Assembly (NCBI GenBank): GCA_005792865.1
Contig: SXQR01000291.1
Span: 1-14,399, forward strand
DNA from: Flavobacterium sp.
GTDB taxonomy: Bacteria > Bacteroidota > Bacteroidia > Flavobacteriales > Flavobacteriaceae
DNA length: 14,399 bases
Reading direction: 5' to 3'
Made by a program: the position numbers and the translations under genes. This document shows, in pieces, positions 6,478-13,768 of the stretch (within the stretch, counting starts at the first letter, position 1; every line of letters begins with the position of its first letter). The notes beneath the pieces were generated by a model. The model saw nothing but the letters and a program-made list of their open reading frames with translations. It was not told where the DNA came from and made no database searches.

Positions 6478-7497
6478 TTATATGCTCGCCCTGAACTGCT
6501 CCAAAAACCGCACATCATTCTCATAGAACATCCTGATATCGCCGATCTGGTACAACAGCATTGCGATGCGCTCGATGCCCATGCCGAAGGCGAAACCGGT
6601 ATATTCGTCCGGGTTGATGTTGCAGTTTTTCAATACGTTGGGGTCCACCATGCCGCAGCCCATGATCTCGAGCCAGCCGGTTCCCTTGGTGATTCGGTAA
6701 TCGGTTTCGGTCTTCAGGCCCCAGTAGATATCGACCTCGGCGCTTGGTTCGGTAAACGGGAAATACGACGGGCGAAGCCTTATCTTGCTCTTCCCGAACA
6801 TCTCCTTGGTAAAATAAAGCAGCGTTTGCTTAAGGTCGGCGAAGGAAACGTCCTTGTCGATGTAAAGCCCTTCTACCTGGTGGAAGATGCAGTGCGACCG
6901 CGCCGATACGGCCTCGTTGCGGAAAACACGCCCGGGCGAAATCGTCCTGATGGGCGGCTTGTTGCTCTCCATGTACCTCACCTGTACCGACGAGGTGTGC
7001 GTGCGCAAGAGGACATCGGGGTTGGTCTGGATGAAAAAAGTGTCCTGCATGTCGCGCGCCGGATGGTACTCCGGCAGGTTGAGCGCCGTGAAATTGTGCC
7101 AGTCGTCCTCGATCTCGGGCCCTTCGGATACATTGAAGCCGATGTTTGAAAAAATATCGACGATCTGGTTCTTGACGATGGAGATGGGATGGCGTGAGCC
7201 GACTTTCATCGGTTCGGCGGGGCGCGTCAAATCGCCATAAATGCCTTTTGCCTCCTCGCCCGATTCAAGCTGCTCCTGGATGGTGCGCACCTTTTCCTCG
7301 GCGGTCTGCTTGAGCTGGTTGATTACCTGCCCGAATTCGCGCTTCTGCTCGCCGGGAACATTGCGGAACTCGGCAAAAAAGTCGTTCAGCAATCCTTTCT
7401 TGCCCAGAAAGCGGATGCGGAATGCTTCAAGTTCGTCAGCATTCTGCGTTGAAAAAGCTTCGGCCTCGGCAATGTATTTCTTGATTTCGTCGATCAT
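6478..7497 (-). CDS. pheS: Phenylalanine--tRNA ligase alpha subunit
   Basis: A 339-residue catalytic subunit of the alpha2-beta2 PheRS, which charges tRNA-Phe. Residues 1-85 are a charged helical arm (coiled coil) that binds tRNA. The class II catalytic core follows, with HPI at 103-105 and the motif 1 region to about 145, HTSS at 167-170, motif 2 from R190 (GRVFRNEAVSARSHCIFHQ), FPFTEPS at 246-252, and motif 3 GFAFGMGIERIAML at 301-314. Length is normal (327-350). ATG at 7497 is preferred over a longer frame to 7566, which would add 23 residues unlike the family and overlap a promoter box. pheT is not adjacent, as is usual in Bacteroidota. Downstream lie heptamer repeats and a small unknown gene on the same strand, with no clear terminator. 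Confidence 0.96.
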   Translation of the reverse strand: MIDEIKKYIAEAEAFSTQNADELEAFRIRFLGKKGLLNDFFAEFRNVPGEQKREFGQVINQLKQTAEEKVRTIQEQLESGEEAKGIYGDLTRPAEPMKVGSRHPISIVKNQIVDIFSNIGFNVSEGPEIEDDWHNFTALNLPEYHPARDMQDTFFIQTNPDVLLRTHTSSVQVRYMESNKPPIRTISPGRVFRNEAVSARSHCIFHQVEGLYIDKDVSFADLKQTLLYFTKEMFGKSKIRLRPSYFPFTEPSAEVDIYWGLKTETDYRITKGTGWLEIMGCGMVDPNVLKNCNINPDEYTGFAFGMGIERIAMLLYQIGDIRMFYENDVRFLEQFRASI

Positions 7498-7515
7498 GGT
7501 GTAGTGAGAGAGGTG

Positions 7516-7523
7516 CAAATTTA
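7516..7523 (-). promoter_or_regulatory. Candidate promoter -7 box for pheS
   Basis: Read on the - strand, TAAATTTG matches TAnnTTTG and lies 18 bases before the pheS ATG. No good -33 TTG is seen at the usual spacing, so this is tentative. It supports the start at 7497. Confidence 0.35.
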
Positions 7524-7569
7524 AGGAAAAACTGCCTATGCCGATGTTGAAAACACGGTCAATCAAGAA

Positions 7570-7926
7570 TCAGTCGATGAATTCCTTTTCGACGAAATAT
7601 TGAACGATCGCTTCCTTCATCAGCACCGACTGCTCGCCGGCTTTCAGCGCCGGCAGTTCCTCGCGGACTTTGTAATGCGGCCAGCCATCACGGTCAAAAT
7701 AATCAAATTCGTAGTAGCCATATGGTTCGAGCAGCCTGCAAATGGCGATGTGCATGAGGTTGACCTTTTCGTCTTTCTTGAACTTTCGGTGCACCTGTCC
7801 GAGTTCCTGCACGCCGATCAGGTAAATGATCGCGTCAAGGTCAAGGTCTTCGCCTTGCGAAAATTGATCGGAAAGCCGCGTGACGACAAGTTCCCACCGA
7901 TCCTTTAAAAGTTGGTCTCTGGACAT
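7570..7926 (-). CDS. Conserved flavobacterial protein of unknown function (118 aa)
   Basis: A 118-residue acidic soluble protein without signal peptide or membrane segments. It starts M-S-R-D-Q-L-L-K-D-R-W-E and has two dense blocks: IYLIGVQELGQVHRKFKKDEK (about 34-54) and the aromatic-rich LEPYGYYEFDYFDRDGWPHY (about 65-84), followed by LKAGEQSVLMKEAI. The high density of Tyr, Phe, Trp and Asp suggests a conserved binding surface, but I recognise no enzyme motif. I recall near-identical proteins in other Flavobacteriia, which would mean lineage-specific conservation; no search was possible. ATG at 7926 is chosen over an upstream in-frame ATG at 8004 because a strong promoter match ends four bases before it, which makes the transcript almost leaderless. 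pheS lies 72 bases downstream with its own possible promoter. Confidence 0.82.
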   Translation of the reverse strand: MSRDQLLKDRWELVVTRLSDQFSQGEDLDLDAIIYLIGVQELGQVHRKFKKDEKVNLMHIAICRLLEPYGYYEFDYFDRDGWPHYKVREELPALKAGEQSVLMKEAIVQYFVEKEFID

Positions 7927-7930
7927 TTGG

Positions 7931-7962
7931 CAAAGATAGCGCACTTGGGGCATCGGCCAAAA
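7931..7962 (-). promoter_or_regulatory. Strong promoter match for the 118-aa protein gene
   Basis: On the - strand, TTTTG (7962-7958), 19 bases, then TATCTTTG (7938-7931). This is the best fit to the Bacteroidota consensus in the window. The -7 box ends only four bases before the ATG at 7926, so the transcript should begin at or next to the start codon. It occupies the divergent space shared with cvpA. A weaker + strand candidate for cvpA (TTG 7945-7947, TATCTTGC 7968-7975) overlaps it. Confidence 0.6.
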
Positions 7963-7984
7963 GGTTTTATCTTGCGCCGACAAT

Positions 7985-8485
7985 ATGGCATTACTGGACA
8001 TCATCCTCGCATTGGCACTGGCTTACGGCTGCATCCGCGGGCTGTTCAATGGATTCTTCATGGAATTCGCCTCGCTTGTATCGCTGATGTTGGGAATCTT
8101 CGTGGCGGTGAAATTTTCATCGGCACTGGCAAATGTGCTCTCGGGCAAGTTCTCGTGGGATCCGCTCGCAGTGCGTCTGGTCGCCTTTGTCATTCTCTTC
8201 CTGGCGGTGATCATCGCCATCGCCCTGCTGGCACGCATCTTTACCTCACTGGCCAGTTTTGCGGGCATCGGAATACTCAACAGGATCCTGGGCGCTGTAT
8301 TTGGCATGATGAAGATTGCCCTGATCCTGGGCACCATGCTGGCCCTGATGGCAAGATACGAAGTCCCGGAAAAGGAAACGCGCGAGCAATCATTGTTGTA
8401 TGCGCCAGTGGCCGGTTTTGGAAAATTGCTTTATCCGTCACTTGCGGAGTGGTTGCCAAAAGCTGCGGGAGCCGTTACTGCTTGA
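7985..8485 (+). CDS. cvpA: CvpA-family inner-membrane protein
   Basis: A 166-residue membrane protein of the CvpA family (named from colicin V production in E. coli; in other bacteria linked to envelope or bile-salt tolerance). It has four predicted membrane helices at about 3-17, 24-44, 63-85 and 101-123. The family signs are the G-x-x-R-G turn after helix 1 (CIRGLFNGF, 16-24) and NRILGAVFG (99-107) at the start of helix 4, followed by a polar tail. Length is typical (160-190). It is divergent from the 118-residue protein gene with 58 bases between them. Its 3' end overlaps the end of batE on the other strand by 11 bases, so neither gene has room for its own terminator there. Confidence 0.88.
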   Translation: MALLDIILALALAYGCIRGLFNGFFMEFASLVSLMLGIFVAVKFSSALANVLSGKFSWDPLAVRLVAFVILFLAVIIAIALLARIFTSLASFAGIGILNRILGAVFGMMKIALILGTMLALMARYEVPEKETREQSLLYAPVAGFGKLLYPSLAEWLPKAAGAVTA

Positions 8486-9227
8486 TTTCCCTGATGGCCG
8501 ATGATCGCATCCATCCGTCGTTGCCGTCGGGAAGCAATACCTTTTTCCAGTCGCCCAACTGCTCAAGGACAAATACCTTGGTGCCTTCGTGAAGCGTGAT
8601 GACATCAGGCGAGGCCATGCGTGGTTCCCCTTTGACTGTGACGATGTCCTCAAATACGATGGCCGGGCGCTCACTGGCCAGTCGTTCCTTCTCGTAGAGC
8701 CCGGATGTGGCCGCAAAGACGGTCAGTCCAAGTGCCACCAGCATCGCAAAGAAGAAAATCCTTTTATGCAGGGCCATCGGTGAGAGATAATAACCCGCAA
8801 AGAACGCCAGCACGACCACAGACAAAGCTACCGCGATCCAGCCCCAAGTATCGTAATGGAAAAGGCCCGTAAAATCGTGCAGCAATTTGGCAAATCCGGC
8901 TCGCGGCACCTCTTTCACCTCATCGATCATCATGTTGTGGGCATAGCCGAGGTTGACCCTGACATCGCGGTCATTTGGGTTCAGCAGAAGCGCTTTTTCA
9001 TAATAATAGACCGCCGGCGCGATCCGGTCCATCTTGTAGTAGGCGTTTGCGAGATTGAAATACAGGTCGGACGAATGGACACCACGTGCAAGTTCGGCTT
9101 CATATTGCTTGACCGCATCGGCATAGCGCTCCTTTTGGTAAAGCGCGTTTCCTTTTTCAAAACCGCCCTGGGCCCAGGAAGTGGCGGCGATCGCAACGAA
9201 GGCCAGTATGATCGATTTCAGCTTCAT
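8475..9227 (-). CDS. batE: BatE: TPR and SH3-domain membrane protein of the Bat operon
   Basis: A 250-residue protein, last gene of the operon. A signal peptide or anchor (1-20, ending SWAQ) is followed by TPR repeats (about 21-100: GNALYQKERYADAVKQYE, then LYFNLANAYYKMDRIAPAVYYYEKALLLNP). Two membrane helices follow (about 128-148 and 156-176), and a C-terminal bacterial SH3-like domain (about 188-248) with G-W near its end. The TPR, then membrane helices, then SH3 layout is that of Bacteroidota BatE. It probably acts as a protein-interaction scaffold at the envelope; the exact role is not known. The ATG overlaps the batD stop as ATGA, so it is coupled to batD. Its 3' end overlaps cvpA by 11 bases tail-to-tail. 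Confidence 0.88.
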   Translation of the reverse strand: MKLKSIILAFVAIAATSWAQGGFEKGNALYQKERYADAVKQYEAELARGVHSSDLYFNLANAYYKMDRIAPAVYYYEKALLLNPNDRDVRVNLGYAHNMMIDEVKEVPRAGFAKLLHDFTGLFHYDTWGWIAVALSVVVLAFFAGYYLSPMALHKRIFFFAMLVALGLTVFAATSGLYEKERLASERPAIVFEDIVTVKGEPRMASPDVITLHEGTKVFVLEQLGDWKKVLLPDGNDGWMRSSAIREIKQ

Positions 9228-10999
9228 TTCAATTGCTTTTCAAGTTCCTGCACCACCTGTGCGGCACGGTCGTAGTCCTGTTTGATGGACCCGGACGATA
9301 CCGGGGCGTAACGTGCCAGTTCGCAGCTTTCCACCAGGGATATGAACTGATGGGCAGAATCAGTGTTTGCGCCCCGCTGGATAAGGATTTCCCGAATGTT
9401 CTCCTTGCGCATCTCCGACGTCTCGATCCCGAGCTTAGCCCTCAGGAAGTTGTGCAGCGCGCGCTCGAGGGCATTGTAGAACGATTCCTTGTCGCCCATG
9501 GATCTGCCCGCCTCAGACAAATATCTGCGCACCAGGCGCTGTGACTGTCGCGCCTTGTTCCCGGCGACATCGGCGTCGCTCGCGAGTTGCTTCTTCCTTA
9601 CCAGCATCAAAAGCGGGATGCACAGCAACGGAAGCCCCACCAACGCATAGAACAGTCCCGAACCCAGGAAATCCTCGCTTTTTTGGGGAACGAGTGATGT
9701 ATTGAGCTTGATGAACTTAAATTGGGCACGCGACGCAATGGGATTTTTGCCGGACGCTGCAGGCACGGCATCGGGTGTCGCGGCTCCCGGAGTGGCGACA
9801 TCAGGTCCGTCCAGCACGTTGATCATGATCTCGGGCGCCGTGATCGTCCTGTATTTGCGCGCCGATGGATCGAAATACGTAAACGAAATGGGTTTTACGG
9901 GATACTTGCCCCGGAATTGCGGGATGATCGCATAGCTGTCGCTAACCCTCCCGGACATGCCGTTCAGGGTGGTCGAAACATTTTCCTTGTGGACCGGGTC
10001 GTACATTTCAAGCGCAGCGGGAACAACCGGCTTGGGCAGGCTAAAAAGTTTCAGATTGCCCGACCCGCTCACACTCACCACCAGGTCCAGCGATTCACCG
10101 TTCTTGAGTACCGTGCGGGAAGGCGTGACCTTGAAGTCGAATTTACCCACGGCGCCTGAGAAATCCACCGGTTTTCCGGCTTCGGGAAGCGGCTTGACGT
10201 TGATGGTCCGCGCCCCGGCCGATACGCGTTTGTTGTCCTGGATGGGGATCATCTGCCCAAAGATGGTGCGCCGGTTTGACGGCAATTCCACATCGATGTC
10301 CAACGAGAGCGGCTCAATTTCCAGTTTGCCCGATTTCTGCGGATAGAGCACAATTTTTTTCAGGACGATGTATCGGTATTTCTCACCATTGTACCTGCCT
10401 TCCTCCACCTGAAGCTGCTTGATGTCGATGTTCTGGCTCCAAAAATCATTGTACTTGGGCTTGTCAAGTTCGCGGAAATTGGTGATGCCGATGTTGTAAT
10501 TGAAATACAATTTGTAAACGACGGTGATCGGCTCGTTGAGATACGGATCGGTTTTGGAAATATCGGCCACGAGATGGAGCGCATCCTCCGCGCTGACCGA
10601 GATGTCGTTGGGATCGCGGGGCTGTTCCACGGCCGCGGTAACGGTAACCTTGACGGGCGATGTCTTGTAAACCTGTCCGTTGATCTCAACCGATGCCTGC
10701 CTGATGGTGAGTTGTCCGCGCTGGGTGGGCAGCAGGAAATATGTGTATGTTTTGTTGAATGCCGTTTTGCCGTTGACCCAGGACTGGCTAACCTGTTGGC
10801 TTGGCCCTGCCACGACGCGAAACCCCTCAAAGGAAGGCGGCACGAAATTGTCGCCATCGGCATTCATCGTAAAGTCCACCCGAAGACGTTCGTTCATGGC
10901 CAGGCTCTGCTTGCTGGCGCGCGCCTCAAACTGCACCTGTGCCATGACGCTTTGGGCCAACAATAGCAAAATCACGGTAAATCTTAAAAGTCCCTTCAT
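9224..10999 (-). CDS. batD: BatD: exported, membrane-anchored oxygen-tolerance family protein
   Basis: A 591-residue BatD-family protein. It has an N-terminal signal peptide (1-21, hydrophobic core VILLLLAQSVMA) and a long periplasmic part of beta-rich immunoglobulin-like modules (about 22-390, with repeated 'V.V....G...L' patterns and L-P-x-x-x-G-x-L/Y turns). An Ala/Pro-rich linker (about 400-425) is followed by one membrane helix (about 447-467) and a cytoplasmic helical tail (about 470-591). Length agrees with Bacteroidota BatD (about 580-610). It is thought to work with the VWA proteins BatA and BatB; the mechanism is unknown. ATG at 10999 overlaps the batC stop TAA by one base, and a TTG two codons earlier is a less likely start. 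Its stop overlaps batE by four bases. Confidence 0.92.
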   Translation of the reverse strand: MKGLLRFTVILLLLAQSVMAQVQFEARASKQSLAMNERLRVDFTMNADGDNFVPPSFEGFRVVAGPSQQVSQSWVNGKTAFNKTYTYFLLPTQRGQLTIRQASVEINGQVYKTSPVKVTVTAAVEQPRDPNDISVSAEDALHLVADISKTDPYLNEPITVVYKLYFNYNIGITNFRELDKPKYNDFWSQNIDIKQLQVEEGRYNGEKYRYIVLKKIVLYPQKSGKLEIEPLSLDIDVELPSNRRTIFGQMIPIQDNKRVSAGARTINVKPLPEAGKPVDFSGAVGKFDFKVTPSRTVLKNGESLDLVVSVSGSGNLKLFSLPKPVVPAALEMYDPVHKENVSTTLNGMSGRVSDSYAIIPQFRGKYPVKPISFTYFDPSARKYRTITAPEIMINVLDGPDVATPGAATPDAVPAASGKNPIASRAQFKFIKLNTSLVPQKSEDFLGSGLFYALVGLPLLCIPLLMLVRKKQLASDADVAGNKARQSQRLVRRYLSEAGRSMGDKESFYNALERALHNFLRAKLGIETSEMRKENIREILIQRGANTDSAHQFISLVESCELARYAPVSSGSIKQDYDRAAQVVQELEKQLK

Positions 11000-11730
11000 T
11001 ACCAATCCTTTTCGTTTCGGCGGGGCTGCGCCTTCGCCTTTTTCTCATTGACTTTTCCCTGCACCTTTCTCTCTTCGTTGTTCACGGCATCGAGAAGGTT
11101 CTCCAATCGCTCTTTTGGCATTCCGCCAGGCTTGGGTTTCTCTTCGGGGCCTTCCGGGCCTTCCTTAGGCTCGGGCTTGTCCTTGCCCTGGTCATTTTTC
11201 TGGTCCTGGCCCTGGTCCTTGGGATCGTCCTTTTTTTCCTGTTTCTGGTCGTCCTTCTTTTCCTTGTTGTCCTTTTTATCCTTCTTCTTGTCTTTTTTGT
11301 CGTCCTTGGGCGGATTGTCCTTCAACATCTTTTTGGCCAGCGCATAATTGTATCGGGTTTCGTCATCCGACGGATTGTTCCGAAGCGCGTTCTTATAGGC
11401 CTCGACCGCTCCGCTGTAATCCTTCTCCTTCATCAGCACGTTCCCGAGATTGTGAAACGCCCGATGCTTCTCGTCACGGCCTTGTGCCGATTTGATGGCC
11501 TTCAAATACGAATTCCTCGCCTCCAAATGCTGGTTTTGGCGGTATATGGAGTTTCCCAGATTGTAACTTGCCGTAGCCGACGGATTCTTGAACTCCGCCA
11601 CGCGGTACTGCGCCTCGGCATCAGCATATTCCTTGTTCGCGAATTTTTCGTTGGCCTTGGGAAGGATCTTGTCTTTCTCCTGGGCCCTGAGTCCGGCGAC
11701 GGCCAAAAATATCAGTATGAGCTTCTTCAT
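10999..11730 (-). CDS. batC: BatC: exported TPR protein with a Lys/Asp-rich linker
   Basis: A 243-residue protein. It has a signal peptide (1-16, cleavage likely after LRA or at AQ), TPR-like helices (about 24-135, including SYNLGNSIYRQNQHLEARNSY and AFHNLGNVLMKEKDYSGAVEA), a strongly charged low-complexity linker (about 138-203: K, D, E, Q, then P, G, E) and a short conserved helical end (204-243) finishing in E-K-D-W. This layout is that of the TPR-containing BatC protein of the Bacteroidota aerotolerance cluster. It probably mediates contacts between BatA/BatB and BatD. The start overlaps batB by four bases and the stop overlaps batD by one. The linker gives a long purine-rich strand at about 11200-11320. 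Exact linker length is likely to vary between strains. Confidence 0.88.
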   Translation of the reverse strand: MKKLILIFLAVAGLRAQEKDKILPKANEKFANKEYADAEAQYRVAEFKNPSATASYNLGNSIYRQNQHLEARNSYLKAIKSAQGRDEKHRAFHNLGNVLMKEKDYSGAVEAYKNALRNNPSDDETRYNYALAKKMLKDNPPKDDKKDKKKDKKDNKEKKDDQKQEKKDDPKDQGQDQKNDQGKDKPEPKEGPEGPEEKPKPGGMPKERLENLLDAVNNEERKVQGKVNEKKAKAQPRRNEKDW

Positions 11731-12767
11731 TTATCCCTTTCATTAAACAGGTTGAGCTTGCGGAGCCATTCGGTCTTGCGCTCCAGCAGGAACAGGTCGG
11801 CAAACAAAAGCAAGAGCGCAAACCCCAGGAACCACTGGAATTGCGAGTTGAAATCGGTGAATTCCTGCGATTCGAATTCGGTGCGTTCTATGTTTTCCAA
11901 CGCCTTCTTGACATATTCGCCCACCTGCCTGGAATTTCCCCCGTAAAAGTAGCCGCCATCGGTCTTCTTGGCAATGGTCCGAAGGTTTTCTTCGTTGAGC
12001 CGGGTGATGACCACCTGACCGTTGCCGTCGCGCTTGAACTGGCCCACGTAACCATTTTCACGAAGCGGGATCGGTCCGCCCTTGGCAGTACCCAATCCAA
12101 TCGTAATGATCTTGATACCGGCTTTCTTCGCCTGGTTGGCGGCATCCTCCGCACCGCTTTCGTGGTCCTCGCCGTCGGAGAGCATGATCAACAATTTATT
12201 GGTCTTGCTCCCTTTGTCAAAAAAGGTCTCCGAAAGCGTGATCGCTTCCCCCAGCGAAGTTCCCTGCGAGGAAACCATGTCGGTATTCATGCTTTGCAGG
12301 AACATCCGCGAAACCGCATAATCGGTCGTGATGGGCAATACCGGATAGGCGCCGGCCGCGTACGCGATGATCCCTATGCGGTCGCCCGAGAGCTCCGACA
12401 CCACCTGAGAAACGGTCTGTTTGGCCTTTTCCAGCCTTGAAGGCGCCACGTCTTCGCAAAGCATGCTCTTGGAAACGTCCACCGCAAACACGATGTCGAT
12501 TCCTTCGCGCTTGACGGTTTCGGTTTTGGTCCCGATTTTTGGATTGGCCAATGCCGTGACCAGGAAACCGATCGCGACCAGCATGAGAACCAACTTCAGG
12601 ATGGGTTTAGTGGCAGACCGGTCCGGGGCCAACCGTCGCACGAGTGCCAGATCGCCAAATTCGCGCTGCTTTTTTCGCATCCAGATGTGGTTTGCGGCAA
12701 ACAGGAGCGCCATCGGCAACAAAATGGCCAACACGTAAAAATATTCCGGTCTGTCAAACTGCACCAT
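11727..12767 (-). CDS. batB: BatB: membrane-anchored von Willebrand factor A protein
   Basis: A 346-residue inner-membrane protein. Two N-terminal helices (about 10-27 and 55-75) and a C-terminal one (about 308-327) flank a VWA domain (about 88-290) likely placed in the periplasm. The metal-ion-dependent adhesion site is complete: D97-x-S99-x-S101 (DVSKS), T170 (QGTSLGEA) and D198 (LSDGEDHESG). It can therefore bind a divalent ion and a partner protein. Closely related to BatA next to it, probably by an old duplication. VWA proteins beside MoxR ATPases are known from bat clusters in Bacteroides and Leptospira, with roles suggested in oxygen or stress tolerance, though that link is debated. 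The start overlaps the batA stop by one base; the stop overlaps batC as ATGA. Confidence 0.93.
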   Translation of the reverse strand: MVQFDRPEYFYVLAILLPMALLFAANHIWMRKKQREFGDLALVRRLAPDRSATKPILKLVLMLVAIGFLVTALANPKIGTKTETVKREGIDIVFAVDVSKSMLCEDVAPSRLEKAKQTVSQVVSELSGDRIGIIAYAAGAYPVLPITTDYAVSRMFLQSMNTDMVSSQGTSLGEAITLSETFFDKGSKTNKLLIMLSDGEDHESGAEDAANQAKKAGIKIITIGLGTAKGGPIPLRENGYVGQFKRDGNGQVVITRLNEENLRTIAKKTDGGYFYGGNSRQVGEYVKKALENIERTEFESQEFTDFNSQFQWFLGFALLLLFADLFLLERKTEWLRKLNLFNERDK

Positions 12768-13768
12768 CAGATAAAACTTCTATAAACGGTTTGCCTCAAT
12801 CCAAATTCTGCCAGCAAAAGCAACCCGGCCAGCCAAACCAGCGGGCGGTATTTTTCGTCGTAATCGTAAAACTTCAGCTCCTCGATCTCGGTCGTCTCGA
12901 GCTTGTTGATCTCGTTGTAAATGGACTGCAGGCGCTTGTTGCTCGTGGCCCTGAAATATTTCCCGCCCGTATTTGCCGCGATCTGCTTCATGAGTTTTTC
13001 GTCGATTTCAACCTGCATCATCCTGAAGAGGAACCCGCCCCCCGGCGCATAGGCATATGGGAATTCGGCCATGCCGTTGGTCCCGATGCCGATCGTATAG
13101 ACCTTGATCCCGTACTCGCGCGCAATGTCCGATGCGGTTTCGGGCTCAATGAATCCCGAATTGTTAACGCCGTCGGTGAGCAGGATGATCACGCGGCTCT
13201 TGGCCTTGCTGTCCTTGAGACGGTTCACCGCTGTCGCCAAACCCATCCCGATTCCCGTGCCGTCCTGCAGGACATTGTCATACCGCACCGAATTCAGCGC
13301 CTCGAGCACCACCGACTTGTCACTGGTCACCGGAGTTTTGGTATAGGCCTCCGCGGCGTAAACCACGATTCCGATCCTGTCGTTTGGACGGCCTTCGACA
13401 AATTCCTTCGCGACCGATTTCAGGCCTTCCATCCGGTTGGGCTTTAGGTCCCGTGCCAGCATGCTCCCCGAAACGTCGATTGCCATTACGATGTCTATGC
13501 CGCGCGTCATCTTGGTCTGGCTCGATACGTCCACTGTGCGCGGGCGCGCCATGGCGACGATGATCGATGCGAGCGCCAGCAACCTCAGCGCAAAGAGCAC
13601 CGGTTTTAATTTGGCCCAGATCGAGTTGTGCCTTGACATTGCACCTACCGTACTCATCCGTATCGGTGCCGAACCCTCACGCCCACGCCAAAACAGCCAT
13701 GCGGCCGCAATTGGGACCAGTAGCAATAACCATAGCAAATGCGGGTGCATGAAAGTCACATCGGTCAT
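12767..13768 (-). CDS. batA: BatA: membrane-anchored von Willebrand factor A protein
   Basis: A 333-residue inner-membrane protein. The N-terminal aerotolerance region has helices at about 10-27 and 57-75, then a VWA domain (about 90-290) and a C-terminal helix (about 309-326). The MIDAS site is intact: D98-x-S100-x-S102 (DVSGS), T171 (DGTGIG) and D199 (TDGVNN). A flexible Gly/Tyr/Pro-rich loop (about 236-247) follows the 'TIGIGTNG' strand, as in many BatA proteins. It probably forms a complex with BatB. The ATG at 13768 overlaps the upstream stop as ATGA, which favours it over ATG at 13750. The usual upstream partners, a MoxR AAA+ ATPase and a DUF58 protein, are not in the window. Confidence 0.93.
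   Translation of the reverse strand: MTDVTFMHPHLLWLLLLVPIAAAWLFWRGREGSAPIRMSTVGAMSRHNSIWAKLKPVLFALRLLALASIIVAMARPRTVDVSSQTKMTRGIDIVMAIDVSGSMLARDLKPNRMEGLKSVAKEFVEGRPNDRIGIVVYAAEAYTKTPVTSDKSVVLEALNSVRYDNVLQDGTGIGMGLATAVNRLKDSKAKSRVIILLTDGVNNSGFIEPETASDIAREYGIKVYTIGIGTNGMAEFPYAYAPGGGFLFRMMQVEIDEKLMKQIAANTGGKYFRATSNKRLQSIYNEINKLETTEIEELKFYDYDEKYRPLVWLAGLLLLAEFGLRQTVYRSFI

Noticed and set aside
6331..7149. A 272-codon + strand open frame antisense to pheS
   Set aside because: pheS on the other strand has all class II synthetase motifs. The antisense translation has no family features and runs through intergenic repeats.
7912..8592. A 226-codon + strand frame over cvpA
   Set aside because: Low-complexity R/H/G-rich translation in another phase of cvpA, extending into batE antisense. 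No domain.
11048..11347. A 99-codon + strand frame rich in Ser, Phe and Leu resembling a membrane protein
   Set aside because: It is the complement of the Lys/Asp/Glu-rich BatC linker; the apparent hydrophobicity comes from the pyrimidine-rich strand.
12644..13447. A 267-codon + strand frame antisense to batA/batB
   Set aside because: BatA and BatB have complete VWA metal sites on the - strand; the antisense frame has no recognisable feature.
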